Positions 26,401-40,139 of a stretch of DNA of 64,000 nt are shown here, piece after piece. The stretch lies in contig CM041085.1 of assembly GCA_023079485.1 (NCBI GenBank), positions 32,287,121 to 32,351,120 on the forward strand, written 5' to 3'. The DNA is from Archilochus colubris. Lineage: Eukaryota; Chordata; Aves; Apodiformes; Trochilidae. Under the pieces are notes generated by a model. That model saw only the letters and a program-made list of their open reading frames with translations, did not search any database and was not told the origin of the DNA. Positions within the stretch are counted from its first letter, which is position 1; every line of letters begins with the position of its first letter. Made by a program: the position numbers and the translations under genes.

Positions 26401-29400
26401 TCTTTTCTGAAGTAAAAGGATGGGTTGGATTGCATAACCAACCCACCCAAGTGTCAGAGCCCTCACTTATGCCAGTAAGGTCACGTCCCTGAACACGTCA
26501 ACTATGAATCCAGAACCAACACCTCTAAGAGAAGAGGCAAATGTAACCTCGTTGGTTCTAAGAGAATAGCTGAAGCAGGAGGTCACTCCTTCAATGAGCT
26601 ACAGAAGAACTTCTCATTTCTGAATACTCTGCCCCCCCCCAACACAGGACAGCCCAAATTTCTGATTTCCTGCCCTGGTTTACATGCAGATGCAATTGCT
26701 CCACCAGGCAACAAGCAGGGCATCTTTAGAAAAATGGTGTTCTGGCTCTTACTCTTACTCAAATCTGCATTGTTTAAAAACATAGTTTATAATACTTCAA
26801 ACTCCAGCCACTTGTTTCTATGGACAGTATTGAGAATCTTTTATGGAAGCTAAGCAACATCCATGTGGCTTAAAGAATCCCACTGGTTAAAAAAATCAGT
26901 AACTTAAGCTATTTAGACAGAAAAAAAAAAAAGTCTGTGCAAGAAGGCTTACCTTCCCTGAGTAGAATCAAGATTGGATCCTACATGCTAAAGATATCAG
27001 CATCATTCTCATGCCCTCCAGTGTATTGCTGCAACTGGGTACAGCAGGCCAGGAGATCACCACTCAAGCAGAGCACTCATCCTCTGCAGTGCTCTTGTAC
27101 TTTTAGTATACACTATTTTAGGTCCCATTACTTTTAGCTGCTCTGTTGTGATAGGTGTATTTGTAGGGTTCTCTTTTATAAAAAAGAACTAGAATATTTG
27201 CAGGCTTCAATCAGTGATACTTAAGTTAATTAATAATATAGTACCTTGTTCCTTTTTTTGATAAAAGTGGGGGGAAAAAAAGGCAAGAAGTATATCTGAT
27301 GTTGCAAGTCTGCCCCTTAGAAAAATGTCTCTGATGAATTCCAATTTTATTATTTAAATGACCAAAGGTTTTTTTCAAAACTATTTATAAATACCTTAGG
27401 AGTAAAAAAAGATAAAAAATTAAAAGATTCAATCAAAGTGATTTGTTTGGATTTATAATGGATAATCTCTCAGCTATTATTTTTTCATTTCACTTCACTT
27501 TAGGAAGCTGAAGCATTTCTGTTGAGCACAAAATGCTTTGCAAAAACAGAAACAGGATTCTTTGTTCCTCTGGGCGAACTACACTCCTCAAGGAAAAGAA
27601 GATTTTCAACCTATTATCTAGAACAACTTTTACTGTAAAATGTCTCCCTTAAATAAAATAATTGGCTGTTAGAAATTCTATGTAATGGAAGCAAATAAGA
27701 ACTGTTAGTCACCTAATATTAACAGGGACAGGAATATTGTGTCCTTCTTAGAAAAGAATTTTCCTTTTACAGCTTCATACAGCTGAGAATCATATGCCAA
27801 GAATATAATTACCCAGCAAATTTTACTCATCAATTATCCTATAGCTCCACTACTTGCTGTAGCACAGCTTCAGGGTGAGGTCATGTAAAAGCACCAAGAT
27901 AGAAATTTCACCTTTTAAGGACTTACATGAAAATCTATCTCCTGGAAAAGGTAATTTGAAATGAAAAGTTATCTTGTATTATCATGCACTCATGGCAAAG
28001 CAACACTATTCTACACTCAAGGCATCAGGCACTTCAGGGATGCTCCAAGGACCCTCCTCAAGGACAAAATGCAAAGATTCCCAAAGGTACTGTCTGCCGG
28101 AGACTACCTGGTATTGCCAGCCTCCAAAATCAAATCTTCTGCCTTTTGTCTGTAGCCTCGCTTCCAGCTTTTGCATTATACCTTCACCCTAAGCAGTGAC
28201 TGTGTTTTCAAGTTTTCCTTTGGAAGTAGGAGGGAAAAAAAAGCAAAGTGAGATGAGATAAATGTTTTAATTCCAAAAGTCCAGCCTTGGCTGGGCTGCC
28301 CTTCAATGGGAGGCGTGCGTGGGAATCCAAAATGCTCAGTGGTTCAAGGCTGACAATAAAATACTGCAAACTGGCAACACTCCACTCATTAATTAACCTT
28401 CTGGAGCTATGATTTCAATAGTAGAATTTTCATCTTCTGAAGTGAAGTGTCTGGGTAATGTCCTCTTAAAAGCACAACCGAGTCCTCTGGGAACTGATTT
28501 GCAAACTGCCTCAGACCAGCAAATGGCTAAAAGATTACACCATAAAGCCTTATATTTCTCTATATCACTATCCTGTAAATCTCCCAGAATATTTTATGTT
28601 GTTTTGTCAGTCTTCTACATTCATTCATGCTAAACAATGAGGGGAGTTGCCCATTCTTTTCATTATGCTGAGGATATTGAAGTTGTTCAGTATATACATT
28701 CATAAGGAACAGCACCAACAATGATACAAATCCTGCCTGGTTCTGTACAGAATTTCCAACTCAAGTAAAGGCAACACTTGAGAAGGGAACAGGACCTGTG
28801 TTTTCATTTATGTAATGCAGAGTTAAAGCTGGGAAAAAGTAAAAGAGGAAACACCATTTCTCCACAAAACACAAATAGCAGATATAGCAAATCTCTGCAT
28901 TATTTAAAATAACCTAATTCCAAATACCTTGTATTCAAGATTTTCCAAAGGTCTGCCTCAGTATCTCTCTTAACCTTGGATTAACATTTCATTATAATTC
29001 TGATACACAAATGTTGCACATTATACAGAAAACTTAATTACAAGTTATTACCATACATTTCCAGCAAATAGCAGAACAGCTGATACAGCTCTTTGGAAAG
29101 TATTAGATCAACAAACATCCTGTGCAGACAAGATACAGCTTCAAAATTGGATGAAACAAGAGATTTGGCTCAGATATTTATGTTCACATAAAAACTTGGG
29201 GCTCAATTTCTTATGAAGGTTACAATGCAAAGGATGTTGTAATGCATTTGGCACTACATCTTCAACTTCTCATGTGAATACATTTATCAAGAGTCTCATG
29301 GGTGATTCAGTTGTTCTGTGGAAATGGCTGTTGCAGAGAGCTATTCAAGATAACGCTAGGAATGTCTATATGGAAACAGAAATATAGTATATCAAGCATA

Positions 29401-31242
29401 ATAAAAGAAAAAAAAACCCAGTAACTTGGTGGTATAGATCATGTATACAATTTAGAGAATATAAAAATAAATGTAACTGAAAGAGAAACCATGGCTGCTC
29501 CCTCCTGGATGTGAAACTGCACATAATCGCCATCAAACAGGGAGTTGTGGGTATCATCATGCTTGAGGCTTTGAATCTACACAGTTTGACATGATAATCT
29601 GTGATTTGCAAGGCAGGTGCAAAACTGCTGATAAGAATTTCAGATAAAGTTGCAAAAATAGAGAACAAGGAAAAGAACAGTTGCTGATAGAGAGCGACTT
29701 GAGCCACAGGGGAAGTAAGACAGACGTAAACCTCATGTGCTGTAGTACAGCAAATGAAAAGCATCTAGAATGAGAAGGAGGACACTCACAGAGAAGGAGC
29801 AATTCTGGCAAGAATTTGCATCCCTCCACAAATTATCAGCTCTGTCTGAGACTTTACAGGCCAGAATAATCCTAGTTTCCCTTGCTCTGATAAGGAGAAG
29901 CAGAGAGGAGCAAAGACCTGGAACAGCACTGATGTGATCACTGAGTTCATTTTAGGCATAGCACACACAGAGTTCACTGAAGTCATGGGAAGGATGTATA
30001 AAAAATGCCTTGCAATGGAAAGACAGAAATGTCAAGAAAGACAGAAAACTTGCAGCTTGAAAATAACCAAGGGAAAAGAAAACAGAGAAGGCCAAGATGG
30101 GACTGCACCACAGTTTATTTGGGGGAAAAATTTTTAAAAGAAGTTTTTACATAGTGGGTAAATGTACTCCGAGACTGGAGTTTCTCAGAAATTGGATTTC
30201 TCAGAAAAATGAAGGGAAAAACAGCTCACAGTTTACAATCTAAGAAAACAATTCAATATTGGAAGAATTCACAAAGGGCAGCAGATTGTCCATTACTGGT
30301 GACTTTGAGTCAAGACTTAAATTTTCTTCCTGAAAGATGAAACTTTTCAGTTCAGACCTAGGTAGACTGTATCATGCATTACACAAGGGTGAGAAAGACT
30401 GGAAAAGGACTTGGGCGTGCCACAATCCATCTGTTTCCTCGAAGCCAAGATCAGCTACATGATTGCCACTACAGGCTACAAAATTTATTCCCTAACTGGT
30501 AATATAATTTACAGTGTGAATGTGAGCACGGAACCCTAACAGTAAAAAAGGGTAGTTTAGGTGTTATGCTTGATCTCAACTTCAGTAACTAAATTGCAAG
30601 CAACCATCTCCATTCTGAGAATATCATATTACCAGCTGAATAAAAGCTAAAAGGTCTATTATGCAAAGAACACAGGAAATCTTGGGAAATAAATTTTAAA
30701 TCAGATAATCTTAAAATATGTGGAAAAACTCACTGTAATATTTTTTTAAGAAAATAACCCCCCAAAAAACCATCAGACCATGCAAAGGTCAAACTGCACA
30801 TTAGATTTGTGCTTAGCCTTCCATCAAGTCACAGGTAAAAAACATCATTACACACTCACATCATTAAAAAAATGTAGTATAAAAAAGGAAAAAAGATTTA
30901 GGAGGGATTACAGCACCATGTGGCCATTCATGAAATGTGTACTTTACACAGCAGACCTCACATGATGGTAGAAAGTGTTTCATGATGTGTTAGCAAAAAA
31001 ATATAGATTGTAATGAACACACATAAAGACACACTGTTAAGGTTGTGCATGTAAGTTTAGCTGACATTTCCCTACTTTCAAGAGCCTGTCCAGAGGGTAA
31101 TAATATTTTTTTACCATATTTTTAATGACATTCTCTACGTGTGTATGGGGTTTTTTTATAGGAGAAAAAAAAATCCAGAACATGAAACTAGTAGATTATC
31201 TTAGCCTACACTCAGTGTTTCAAGATGTTGACTGAATGAGCC

Positions 31243-31302
31243 CAATCTCACAGAATCATCCGGGTTGGAAAGGACCTCTGAGATCATCAAGTCCAATCTC
31301 TT
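31243..31302 (-). mobile_element. CR1 LINE remnant, extreme 3' end
   Basis: The stretch aatctcacagaatcatccgggttggaaaggacctctgagatcatcaagtccaa is the reverse complement of the last 50-60 bp of CR1. Nothing beyond about 31302 is recognisable, so this is a very short 5'-truncated copy. Confidence 0.85.
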
Positions 31303-34300
31303 ACCCCGCTGAGCTGTACAGAACCAGCACAAGTGACTGAATTTTCACACCCATTTTCACACGAATCCTACCTGAGTACGAATTCAAAGGGTTATGAACA
31401 TTCAACATCTTGTTATGTCACCTCCACCAGTTTCCCCAGTATACTATTTTCAAAAGTTACTGAAGCATGCTTACAACATGTAGTGGGCATGTTCTACAAA
31501 ACATCTATGCACTGTGACATTGCTTGTTTCAGAGTAAGGGAGAAAGAAGAACCCTCAAGGTATTAATAAATCTAAGTGTTGTGACAACTATGCCATGACA
31601 GTTTCAAGTCAATGAAAACAACATCACAAAATCACCCTGGTTTTACTGACCTCCTACAGTCTATAAAAAAATTCAAAAGTGAAATTCTCTTTACAAATCA
31701 ATGGAACAAAGACACATACAAAGGGTAAGTCATGGCAAAGTCAGACATTTATTTGCCATAAAAAACTATAAAGGTATCATCCAGTCTTTACAAGCAACAA
31801 GCTAACATGCAAGGCTTTCAAACACCACACTGTCAGCACTGAGTGTGTTCCTGCTTTCAAGCAAGCAGCTTATTCCATTACATGCTGTCAAGTTAATTCT
31901 TCAGTTCCTTTTTGTTTGCTGGCTAGGGACACATTTTACAGAGCCCAAGAAGAGTGAATGCTGTACCATCAAAGTGCTGTGTTAAACTGCAATTTATAGA
32001 GCTGCTTCTGCATGAGGAAAAAACCCCAAAACCACACAAAACTGATGAGTAATAAAAAAAACCCTGAACAATATTAATGAATTAAATTTAGTTTGGGGCT
32101 TATCCAGACTGAATCTCTCTTTGTCTATCTCTGCTTTCATAAAGCATGTGATTTGCTGCAGCCCATAACTCAGAATTCAGGTCAGAGTTGAAGGAGACTT
32201 TCCAAACCCACCAGCAGTGCAGCATGTGACACTCTGCTGTTATAGCAGCCTGATTTACTCATTTTTATTAGTTAGTATGTACCATTGTGTCTATTTAAAA
32301 AAGTAATATATGTAAAAATATAAAATAAATACTGTCTCCCAAAAAATTCTTTTTTCAAGGAAAACAAGAATTTTTTATAATAACATTGCTAATGAGTAAC
32401 AGAAACCCAGAAATATTTCTCATGCTGACACCAGGGACTACGACAAGTACCGTCTCAATCAGAAGACCCAAGAGATTTTTCTTGCCTTCCCAAAACCTGC
32501 CCCCTTCCACTTCTCATGCCTTGAGTAAGAGGGACGTGGCAGAGCTGGGGCTGGCATGCAGGCAGGGCGCAGGGAGGTGGCTCCTGGCTGTGGCCCAGCA
32601 GAGGCTACAGCAGTTTGGTGTCACCTGGCAATAGATGTACCTGCAGTAGTGTGGTTACCTCTTGAGTCTTCTATTGGCCTTCTAGAAGTTTGCTTTGAAC
32701 TGGCCAATGAGTTCAGGAATTGTTTAGGAATTAGGCATGGGAGAGAACTAGAAAGACGTGGAACAGCTGTAAGTGCTGTTTAAGTTTTATTTCCTTAGAA
32801 TATTATGCTAGAAGGAAAGTGTTGTTCCCTGCACACGCACACATATCCTAATTACATACAGCAGATATGAAAAGGAAGAAGAGGGCAGCAGACAGCCCAG
32901 AACGGAAGACTCCTCACATACTAATGCTGGATGATAATTCATACTGACTTTAAACAAAGAAGAAATACCAAACTGAACTGTAAAGACTAATTGAAATGTA
33001 AGATTAAATTAAGTCCATGATTTATCAGTGCATCGCTTTGCCACATCATAGGAAATTTTAAAGGAGATCATTCCCCAGTGGCCTGTAACTACTGCGGAAA
33101 GTGAAGAATTCGTGGTTCCAATGAGACATGGAAAAGCCTGTTTCTCTCCCTGGGTGGTCTTTTTAATGCTTCTCCCTCCTATGACTTTACCCTGACCTAA
33201 TGAGCCAGCCTTTAAACAAGCAAAAGTCACTTACCGCTCACAGACAGAGGCATGTCTTTAGGTTTTTAAACATTCCTCTGTAACTTGCATATACTCAGAG
33301 ACTTGAGGAAGTAGCCAAGCTTCCCTCTTTGCCTGAACTTGGGTCTGTAAGTGCATGCTTGGAAGATAACAGAGGGAGGAAAGCTCCCTTCCTGAATCCA
33401 AAACAGGAGTTGCTCAATTCTCCCCGACCCTGACTCATCCTGACACAAAGCTGTGGCCTCACCACCCCCTGTGCATTCCTGCAAATGTTTTCTCCTTCTC
33501 TGATGTCTGTGACTCTTGGAGCACACACCAAGCATCTTGAGTAGCTGCCCAAAGACTGTTATAGTTATTTAGTTCAGCAGGAGATTGCTAAGAGGTCAAG
33601 TAGGGCTTTTGCACAAACTTAAAGATTCTTCCTGCTTCATTTTTTCTCAGGCTAAATAAATAGATGACAAGTGGTATTTATGATAAAGGTCAGCAAACAA
33701 CCTGCAGCTATGCTGAAATAGCTTTTTATCTCCTTCAATCTCAACAAAAATACCAGCATATAAATCTTTATCAGCTTATAGCTGAGACACTTCATCATAT
33801 TAGCTTCTAATTGACATTTTGGACGCTTTTCACAGTAACAATTAGTAAATAAACTTCAATTAAGAAACAGACAAAATAAATTCATCATTTTTACTAACGT
33901 CTCCCATAATTCGTTTTAAATACATGTAGCAGACTGTGAAAAGGAATTGGAATATGACAAAGATAAATGATAGCTGTCACCCTGGTTCTGCAATGGGCCC
34001 TTTTCAGGCACATGTCCCTCTATGAAGGCAAAAAGGATTTTGCTTTTGTTTTGAAGATGGGCCAACAGATCCCTGCATTCTGAAGGTACACCTATATATC
34101 ACGAGAATTTTCATTTTCTTTTTATTCAAAGAATTTTTTACTTCACAACTTCCCCTTCAGTCAGACAGCAGCTGGTAATTTTGTGTGCTTCAGGTCACTC
34201 ATTTTCCTCCTAGGGTAACATGGAATGAGGGCTTTTTCTATGGAATGGGAAATGGAAGCCTAGTAAACAGTGACTAGGAAAAGATATAGCAAATACACGG

Positions 34301-37300
34301 GAAAAACAATGTGCCCCGAAAGCCCAGATTGCTCTGACACAGCCATAGCTTTAGAAGGTATAATCATGGTGACTGTAAAGAGGTTTTTTTTCCTATTGTA
34401 TACAGTATTAGTGATGCTGACACAGGTCCAAATTACAGTTTTTATGCTTATACTTAAGAGAGGCTATGTAACTACTGGAGAAGTTTCAGAGAATTCAGAG
34501 ATTCACGTAGTTATGAAATGGATGAGGAAAACTACTGCCAGCAAAAGGTTTGAGAGTGACTGTTGTCAAAAGGAAGACTAAAATTGTTTGGTGTCAACAG
34601 ACAGATTCATGAGGAGAAACACCAGGAAATAGAAAAAGCATTTCAGTCAATTAGGAGCACAAGCCAGAGAAATCTAAATCAGAAATTAGCCACAATAATT
34701 TGACAGTACAGCATAGAGACAACTGGAATCAAGTGACCAAGGAAGTGGCAGAAGCAGCAGAACACAATGCCTTCAAATGCAGCCTGGATGCTTTTTCTGA
34801 GAAGTTCACTCTTTTTCCAATCAAAAGCAAGAAAATCCCATGATGGGTTTGCCTGGGTAGCAATGGGTGGTATGAAATGAAAAAGCACCTAAGTATTTAG
34901 CTCTGTGTGTAAGAACAATTTCTACATGGTGCTATTAGAAGAAAGCCAGGTATGGAGAAGTCAGACCTGCATTGTGGACGAAATGAGGAGGCTGATAACC
35001 ACAGAGCCATAAAGAAAAGCCTCAACCTGAAATGACAAGTAAAGGAGAGTTCAATGCACAGTACCACCTTCCCCATATGAAATGGTCCCAAAAGGAACTG
35101 GATAGAGTAGCCACCCTCCTGAGGCACTGAGTCATATCCTAAAGCTAGCCCTACCTGCACTGAAGAGACTAGGAACAGAAGCTGTGACCTGTGGGAATAA
35201 AGGCTTTTCCTGTGACAAGCGCTATGTAGACATTCACCACATCAAAGAAGAGCAAGAAACTTAAGTTTTTTATCTGTTGTTTGAGGTAGCGATTAATTAG
35301 ATCAATGTCTGTAAAAATTCACATTAGATTTGCTTTAATGTGTCTTTTTAAGACTTATCTTGTTGTCTGTCTCTTTGTCCTACTTTAGACTCAGACAAAA
35401 GAGTACTAAACCAAAAGATGAAGACACAGAAGAATAAACGTGGATTCATTTACTCAGCTGAAACAGCAGGCAGTCTTAAAACACTATTCAAAACAGAGGA
35501 GAAAATGGCCCTGGCAAGCATTCAGGTCAGGATGAGATTTTCACAATTTCAGAACTTGGTTTGGCAAAATGAATGGTGCCTGAGAAACACTCACGTGCTC
35601 CAATTCACAACTGAAGGCTTAGCTCACTTCCACTAGAGATTTTTTCTGGAAAGCAGATACAGTCCCTTTTTTTTCCATCTGAATGCCATTTTTTCTGAAT
35701 AATCAGAAAGGTGACAGGTTTATAAGCAGGTGCAAGGTGCAAAGGGGGCAAATCCAGGTCATTGTTGCAAACATCACATCAGTGATATTTAACAAAATGG
35801 AAGTTTACTTTTCTTACTACCGTTTCGGGAGTCAAAAAGCACCAATAAGTAAAAGCAAAGCAGACTCTGGTTTTGCACAACTCTGCTTACATTTTCTCTG
35901 CTTCCCTAGCACCTTGGTGATATGCCCTGAAAAGTTTAATGCTATCCTTACGATTTTGGAAACACTCAAGCAGAGAAGTACAAGGGAGAGTGGAAGAGAC
36001 TCCCTTTGTCTCAACAGCAACTTTCAAGTTTACCAAAAGCCACCTATCTGCCACCTGTCTGCTAGCTTGATAAACACAGAAGGAAGCATTTCTTATCCAT
36101 TTCTGCAAAAAAACCCAAACTTGGTTTCAAAGGTGTAAAATGCCAGGTAGAAAGCCTACCCCACTCTCTTGGGCAGGATCAAGGGTTTCACACCGAGGTT
36201 CTTCAGTCTTCAAGCTGAACTTTGAACCTTTCACAGATCTGAAGGTGCCCTAAGCCTGCAATCAGGAGTTGTCTTGTACCTGTCCCTGCGCATCTGTTCT
36301 GCAACCCTCTGCCCTGGCTGCTCAAGGCAAGCTGCTGTCTGAGGCAGCTGTCAGTCAGAAAACCTCACATTGAAACCCTCACTCTTTCAGCTTCTGAAAT
36401 ACTTCACAGGTTTTATGTTCAGCTGGCAGAAAAGCTGGGTCAAATGGGAAGTACTGTGTGACATACAATTTGAGCTCAGCTACTATACTGGGTCCAGAAA
36501 GGAATAGTTTCAAAAATGTCAAGCAAAACTAAAATGCTTTAATAATACTGTAATATTTAAAATGCGCATTTAAATCATATTCTTGAAATTTCTGCAAAAT
36601 CAGTACTTCCCCATCCAGCTTCAAATTAAGTTTTTAAAACATCACCTTAGAATTGAGGAACAGAAAAACAGCATACTACTTCACCATTGGGTGTAACATT
36701 GCCAATAAACTAAAACCTAACACTCTCAAAAGTGTTTAATTTATTAGAAAACACAAGGAAATGCTTAACCAATAGTAAGCAATGTTGATGCACTTCAATT
36801 ATGCCTATGTTTAAACATTCATCAGTCTATTTACTACTCAACAGCTACTAGTTAAACCAAACATCCTCTCACTAAAATGAAAAATATGTTTTTGGAGTTT
36901 ATAAGGAACAGCCAGAAAGGAAGCTGTAAATACTTTTATAAATCCTTTATAATTTTTATATATTTTCACAAATCTGCATTGGAAGAAATAAGTAGAACAA
37001 TTTCATTCCATGGATACACTACAGAAGAAAGATGCTACCTGTGTGGCAAGGACATCCCATATGAATAGAAAACAGGACCTTGGAAGTAGCAAGAGGTAAC
37101 TGTTTCTCTTTTACCTGTTCTCATGTTGCATATGATCTCTGGAAGGACAGTTTAATCAAAAAACATCCCTTTGGCCTCCAGGTGTGGCTACTTGTTTTAT
37201 CTTGCATTTTGGCAGAGATGATTTACCAAAAATGTGAAGTCCTATCCTAATGAATTTTATCCTTGACAGATAATATATTAGAATGGAATGGAATAAAGTC

Positions 37301-38362
37301 TCATGGAATCAGAATAAAGAATACAGATGATAGAAATGTTATTTAACCCTATTTTCATGTAACCAATCCATGCCCATAGTTAAGTTACAGGTGAAGTGAC
37401 TTCCCAGTTGCTCAAAATATTTTGTTTTCTAAAGAAACTAAAACAAAACATCCTCTCCCAACTTTTATAATTTCTTACTACACTGTCTATGCACACTTGA
37501 AGCCATACACTCAAGGGACAGGCATTGCCATTACCAAGTAAACAAAACGCTGGGGTGTCAAACTCTTGCAAAGATCTGCAGAAAATTCACATTTCTACAG
37601 ACTTTTAAACCTAAATGCAAGGATTCCAATCTAGTGGCACAGACAAAATGGTACCTTAGTATAATTTCCAAATTAAATTTACAGCCTAACCAATAACAAT
37701 CTGTGGTTAGCTTTAACCTCTGCTCAATGTTAGATGTTAGCTGACAGGGCTCATTTGCATCCTTCCAAAAGTTTCTCAGAAGTTTCACCCAAAATGTGTT
37801 TTCTTCACATTACCTGCTATAATAGAATGTCATATAGAATGTCTCTAGAGCCTTGGTGCATACTTCTAAGTAGCTGTCAAAAAAGCCTGCAGTCCTGTGA
37901 TACACAGAATGATCCATTTGCATGGTTATATACCTTTTTGTCCTGTGCAATGGGGACTATTTTGTCAGAGGAAAATTAAATTGGTTAAATTGAAGAGTTG
38001 ATTGAAGTTGACAGTATTTTCAGACTATATAGAGATAAAACATGCGCAACACTGTGTTGCCACTTTTAACCAAGTTACCATCTCGTGCATGTTGGCTGGA
38101 AATGTTATAAACCAAGGTCATTTCAAAGGCATGCAATAGCATTCTAGGTTTTCACAAACATACTGTACATAACCATTTACTACCATTCAAAGAAAGTGTA
38201 GGAAAAACCCCACCCCAATTGCTGAACGTGTCTTCCAGTGCCAGAAGGGAGGGGGTGAAAAGTACATTATATTGTTTATATGAAAAAGAGCAGAAAATGT
38301 TCTGTATATTACAATTAATAGAAATCAATGAAAAAGACTTTTAACTGAAAAAAATGCCTTAC

Positions 38363-38442
38363 CTTGAGAAGTTGAGGAAATGAACATGTCTAGTGAATAA
38401 ATAGGGCTGCTCAGCAGTGCTTATGTTTTTAATCAATTCCAT
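38363..38442 (-). CDS. UST: UST exon 4 (histidine-containing acceptor/catalytic strand)
   Basis: The 80-nt exon encodes M-E-L-I-K-N-I-S-T-A-E-Q-P-Y-L-F-T-R-H-V-H-F-L-N-F-S plus the first two bases (AG) of an arginine codon completed by the first base of exon 5. The acceptor is TTCTTTTTAG|ATGG and the donor TCAAG|GTAAGG. The leading ATG is an internal methionine, since exon 3 ends on a complete Gln codon just before it. In the related heparan sulfate 2-O-sulfotransferase the matching strand carries two catalytic histidines (H-G-H). Here R-H-V-H-F aligns with it, so one of these histidines is the likely general base, which is inference from the family. N-I-S and N-F-S are N-glycosylation sequons. 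The exon is intact and in phase with both neighbours. Its length is not a multiple of three, so skipping would break the frame. Confidence 0.95.
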
Positions 38443-39397
38443 CTAAAAAGAATTAACAAATCAAATTTTCCATGTTATGTCAACACATATTTTGATACAA
38501 AGATAACTCTCTATCAATATTTGATGATACAATTTTCAAGTCCAAATTACTCAGGAACTCCTTCCCTGCTGTCCCTCCCAAACACTTCCAGCAAGACAGC
38601 ATGACTACTATTTCATATCTAAGCAAGTAAGGTTAAGCTGCAGACACCATCCTGCTATCATGGAGCTTATGTACTTCCAAAAGTGAGTATCAGCTTAAGG
38701 AATGGCATAAACTAAGAGAAAAACCTAAACCCTGCCTGAACCTGCACCAGAGCTTTGAAAGTGGCAGGTACCCTTTAAAAACGTTGGCTTTATTCAGCAA
38801 AATACCAAAATGTTCAAAGCTGAAATAGAAAGAGAGAGCTAAGCCAATGACCATTTTCCTATAACAATTAAAAACTGCCAATGTTCCCAGACCACTGATT
38901 GATTTGTCTATTTGAATACAGAAATCAGCACTTGCCATTCCTTTTACTATTACAGCAAATCAAGAGTATAAACTAGATGGGCACTTTTAGAAAGATAATG
39001 CTAAATTCTAGTTCAGAAATGTTCACACTATTTAAATTTTTGTTGAAAAATAAATTATTTAAATTTTCAGATCATTAAAGTGGAATAATGTAAACAGAAT
39101 ATACTGAAAATTGCTCACCATGGATATGACTATCTACGTTGTGTAAATTGAGCTCTAGCTATGATCTAAAGGAAGCTGAAATTGTCTAGTGGAGCATCAC
39201 TCCAGAGAGTCGAGACATTCTGGTTAATTTTGCTTCCTTACTATTAATTTCCTAAGATCTATTTTCAGCTTTTCTGTTCTGTGCTCAAATGCAGGCTGTT
39301 ACAGGGACACTGAAAATGAAATTATAGGTTTACTGATTTTACAAACTGGGTAGTAGAAAGTCATACAGAAAGAAACAGAAATTCATAAACTGGTGGG

Positions 39398-39425
<28 letters not shown>
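39398..39425. repeat. Poly(A) tract, 28 bp
   Basis: Uninterrupted A28. No recognisable retroposed sequence precedes it and I saw no flanking duplication, so origin is undetermined. Confidence 0.9.
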
Positions 39426-39429
<4 letters not shown>

Positions 39430-40069
39430 TAAGAAAAGGTGAGCCAAGCATTCTGGTTTGAGTCATATCTATTTACGTCCTAAATTTACACACCATTATG
39501 GAGACATTTATTTTTAAAAAAATAAATCTGTTTCTGAAAACTTGAATGCTATAGCTGATATAGACAAAATAAGGAAAAATACAGGTTCCAGCCAGTTATG
39601 TGGCTAAAATAATCTGACTATCCTGTGATGAGTTACTGCACTAAAAGCGTGAAGAGCATGGTAGAAAATGCTGCCCATGCTACTACAAAGACTAAACTAC
39701 ATTTAAGGGACAGCAGTAGTCAATTGTTTTTCCTTCTATTTCCCAGTTGCCATATACTGGCATTTTGCCCTAACTGTTAAGCTGCGTGTCACATCTTACT
39801 GCTTCTCATCCATCTTTCATTCTCCATTTTTTCCTAGGACATGTAACTGTCTGCCTTTGTTACGAGCTATAGCCATTTAACTTCTAGGACCAAATAAAAA
39901 AAAATGCACACACTAATATGCTTTTGCCTACTTTTCCTCTGCCTATAACAATTTTATATATGTACAGGTACAATGAGCACTGAAGCAAATGATTGTATTC
40001 TCAGGCTAGGCCTTTTCCTGCTAGACTAGTTGGAGTACATAAGGGTTATTAGGTATATAGCTTGTACAG

Positions 40070-40139
40070 CAGGGCATATTAGATCTGAGAAAGTATTCAG
40101 GGCATATGATTGTATCAGGGTATATTAGGTTTGAGAAAG
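40070..40139. repeat. Degenerate short repeat, three copies
   Basis: A 24-bp unit starting cagggcatatta at 40070 recurs at 40116 with three mismatches, and its first ten bases (cagggcatat) recur at 40098. Confidence 0.75.

Larger units (their letters stand above)
24107..38362 (-). other. UST intron 4
   Basis: This 14.3-kb intron carries one short CR1 3' fragment (31243-31302), an A12G9 homopolymer junction (25967-25987) and an 18-bp direct duplication (26364-26400). The remaining stretches (24110-25960, 26400-31240, 31305-38360) are AT-rich and show nothing I recognise. A GC-richer patch at about 32490-32650 and a 151-codon plus-strand open frame at 35683-36138 are noted, without evidence of function. 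Confidence 0.85.

Noticed and set aside
35683..36138. 151-codon open frame, plus strand in intron 4
   Set aside because: No known motif or splice context; a frame of this length is not surprising in 64 kb read in six frames.
39398..39425. Poly(A) tract as the tail of a processed pseudogene
   Set aside because: No gene-like or retroelement sequence precedes it and no flanking duplication was seen; the same holds for 41603-41627.
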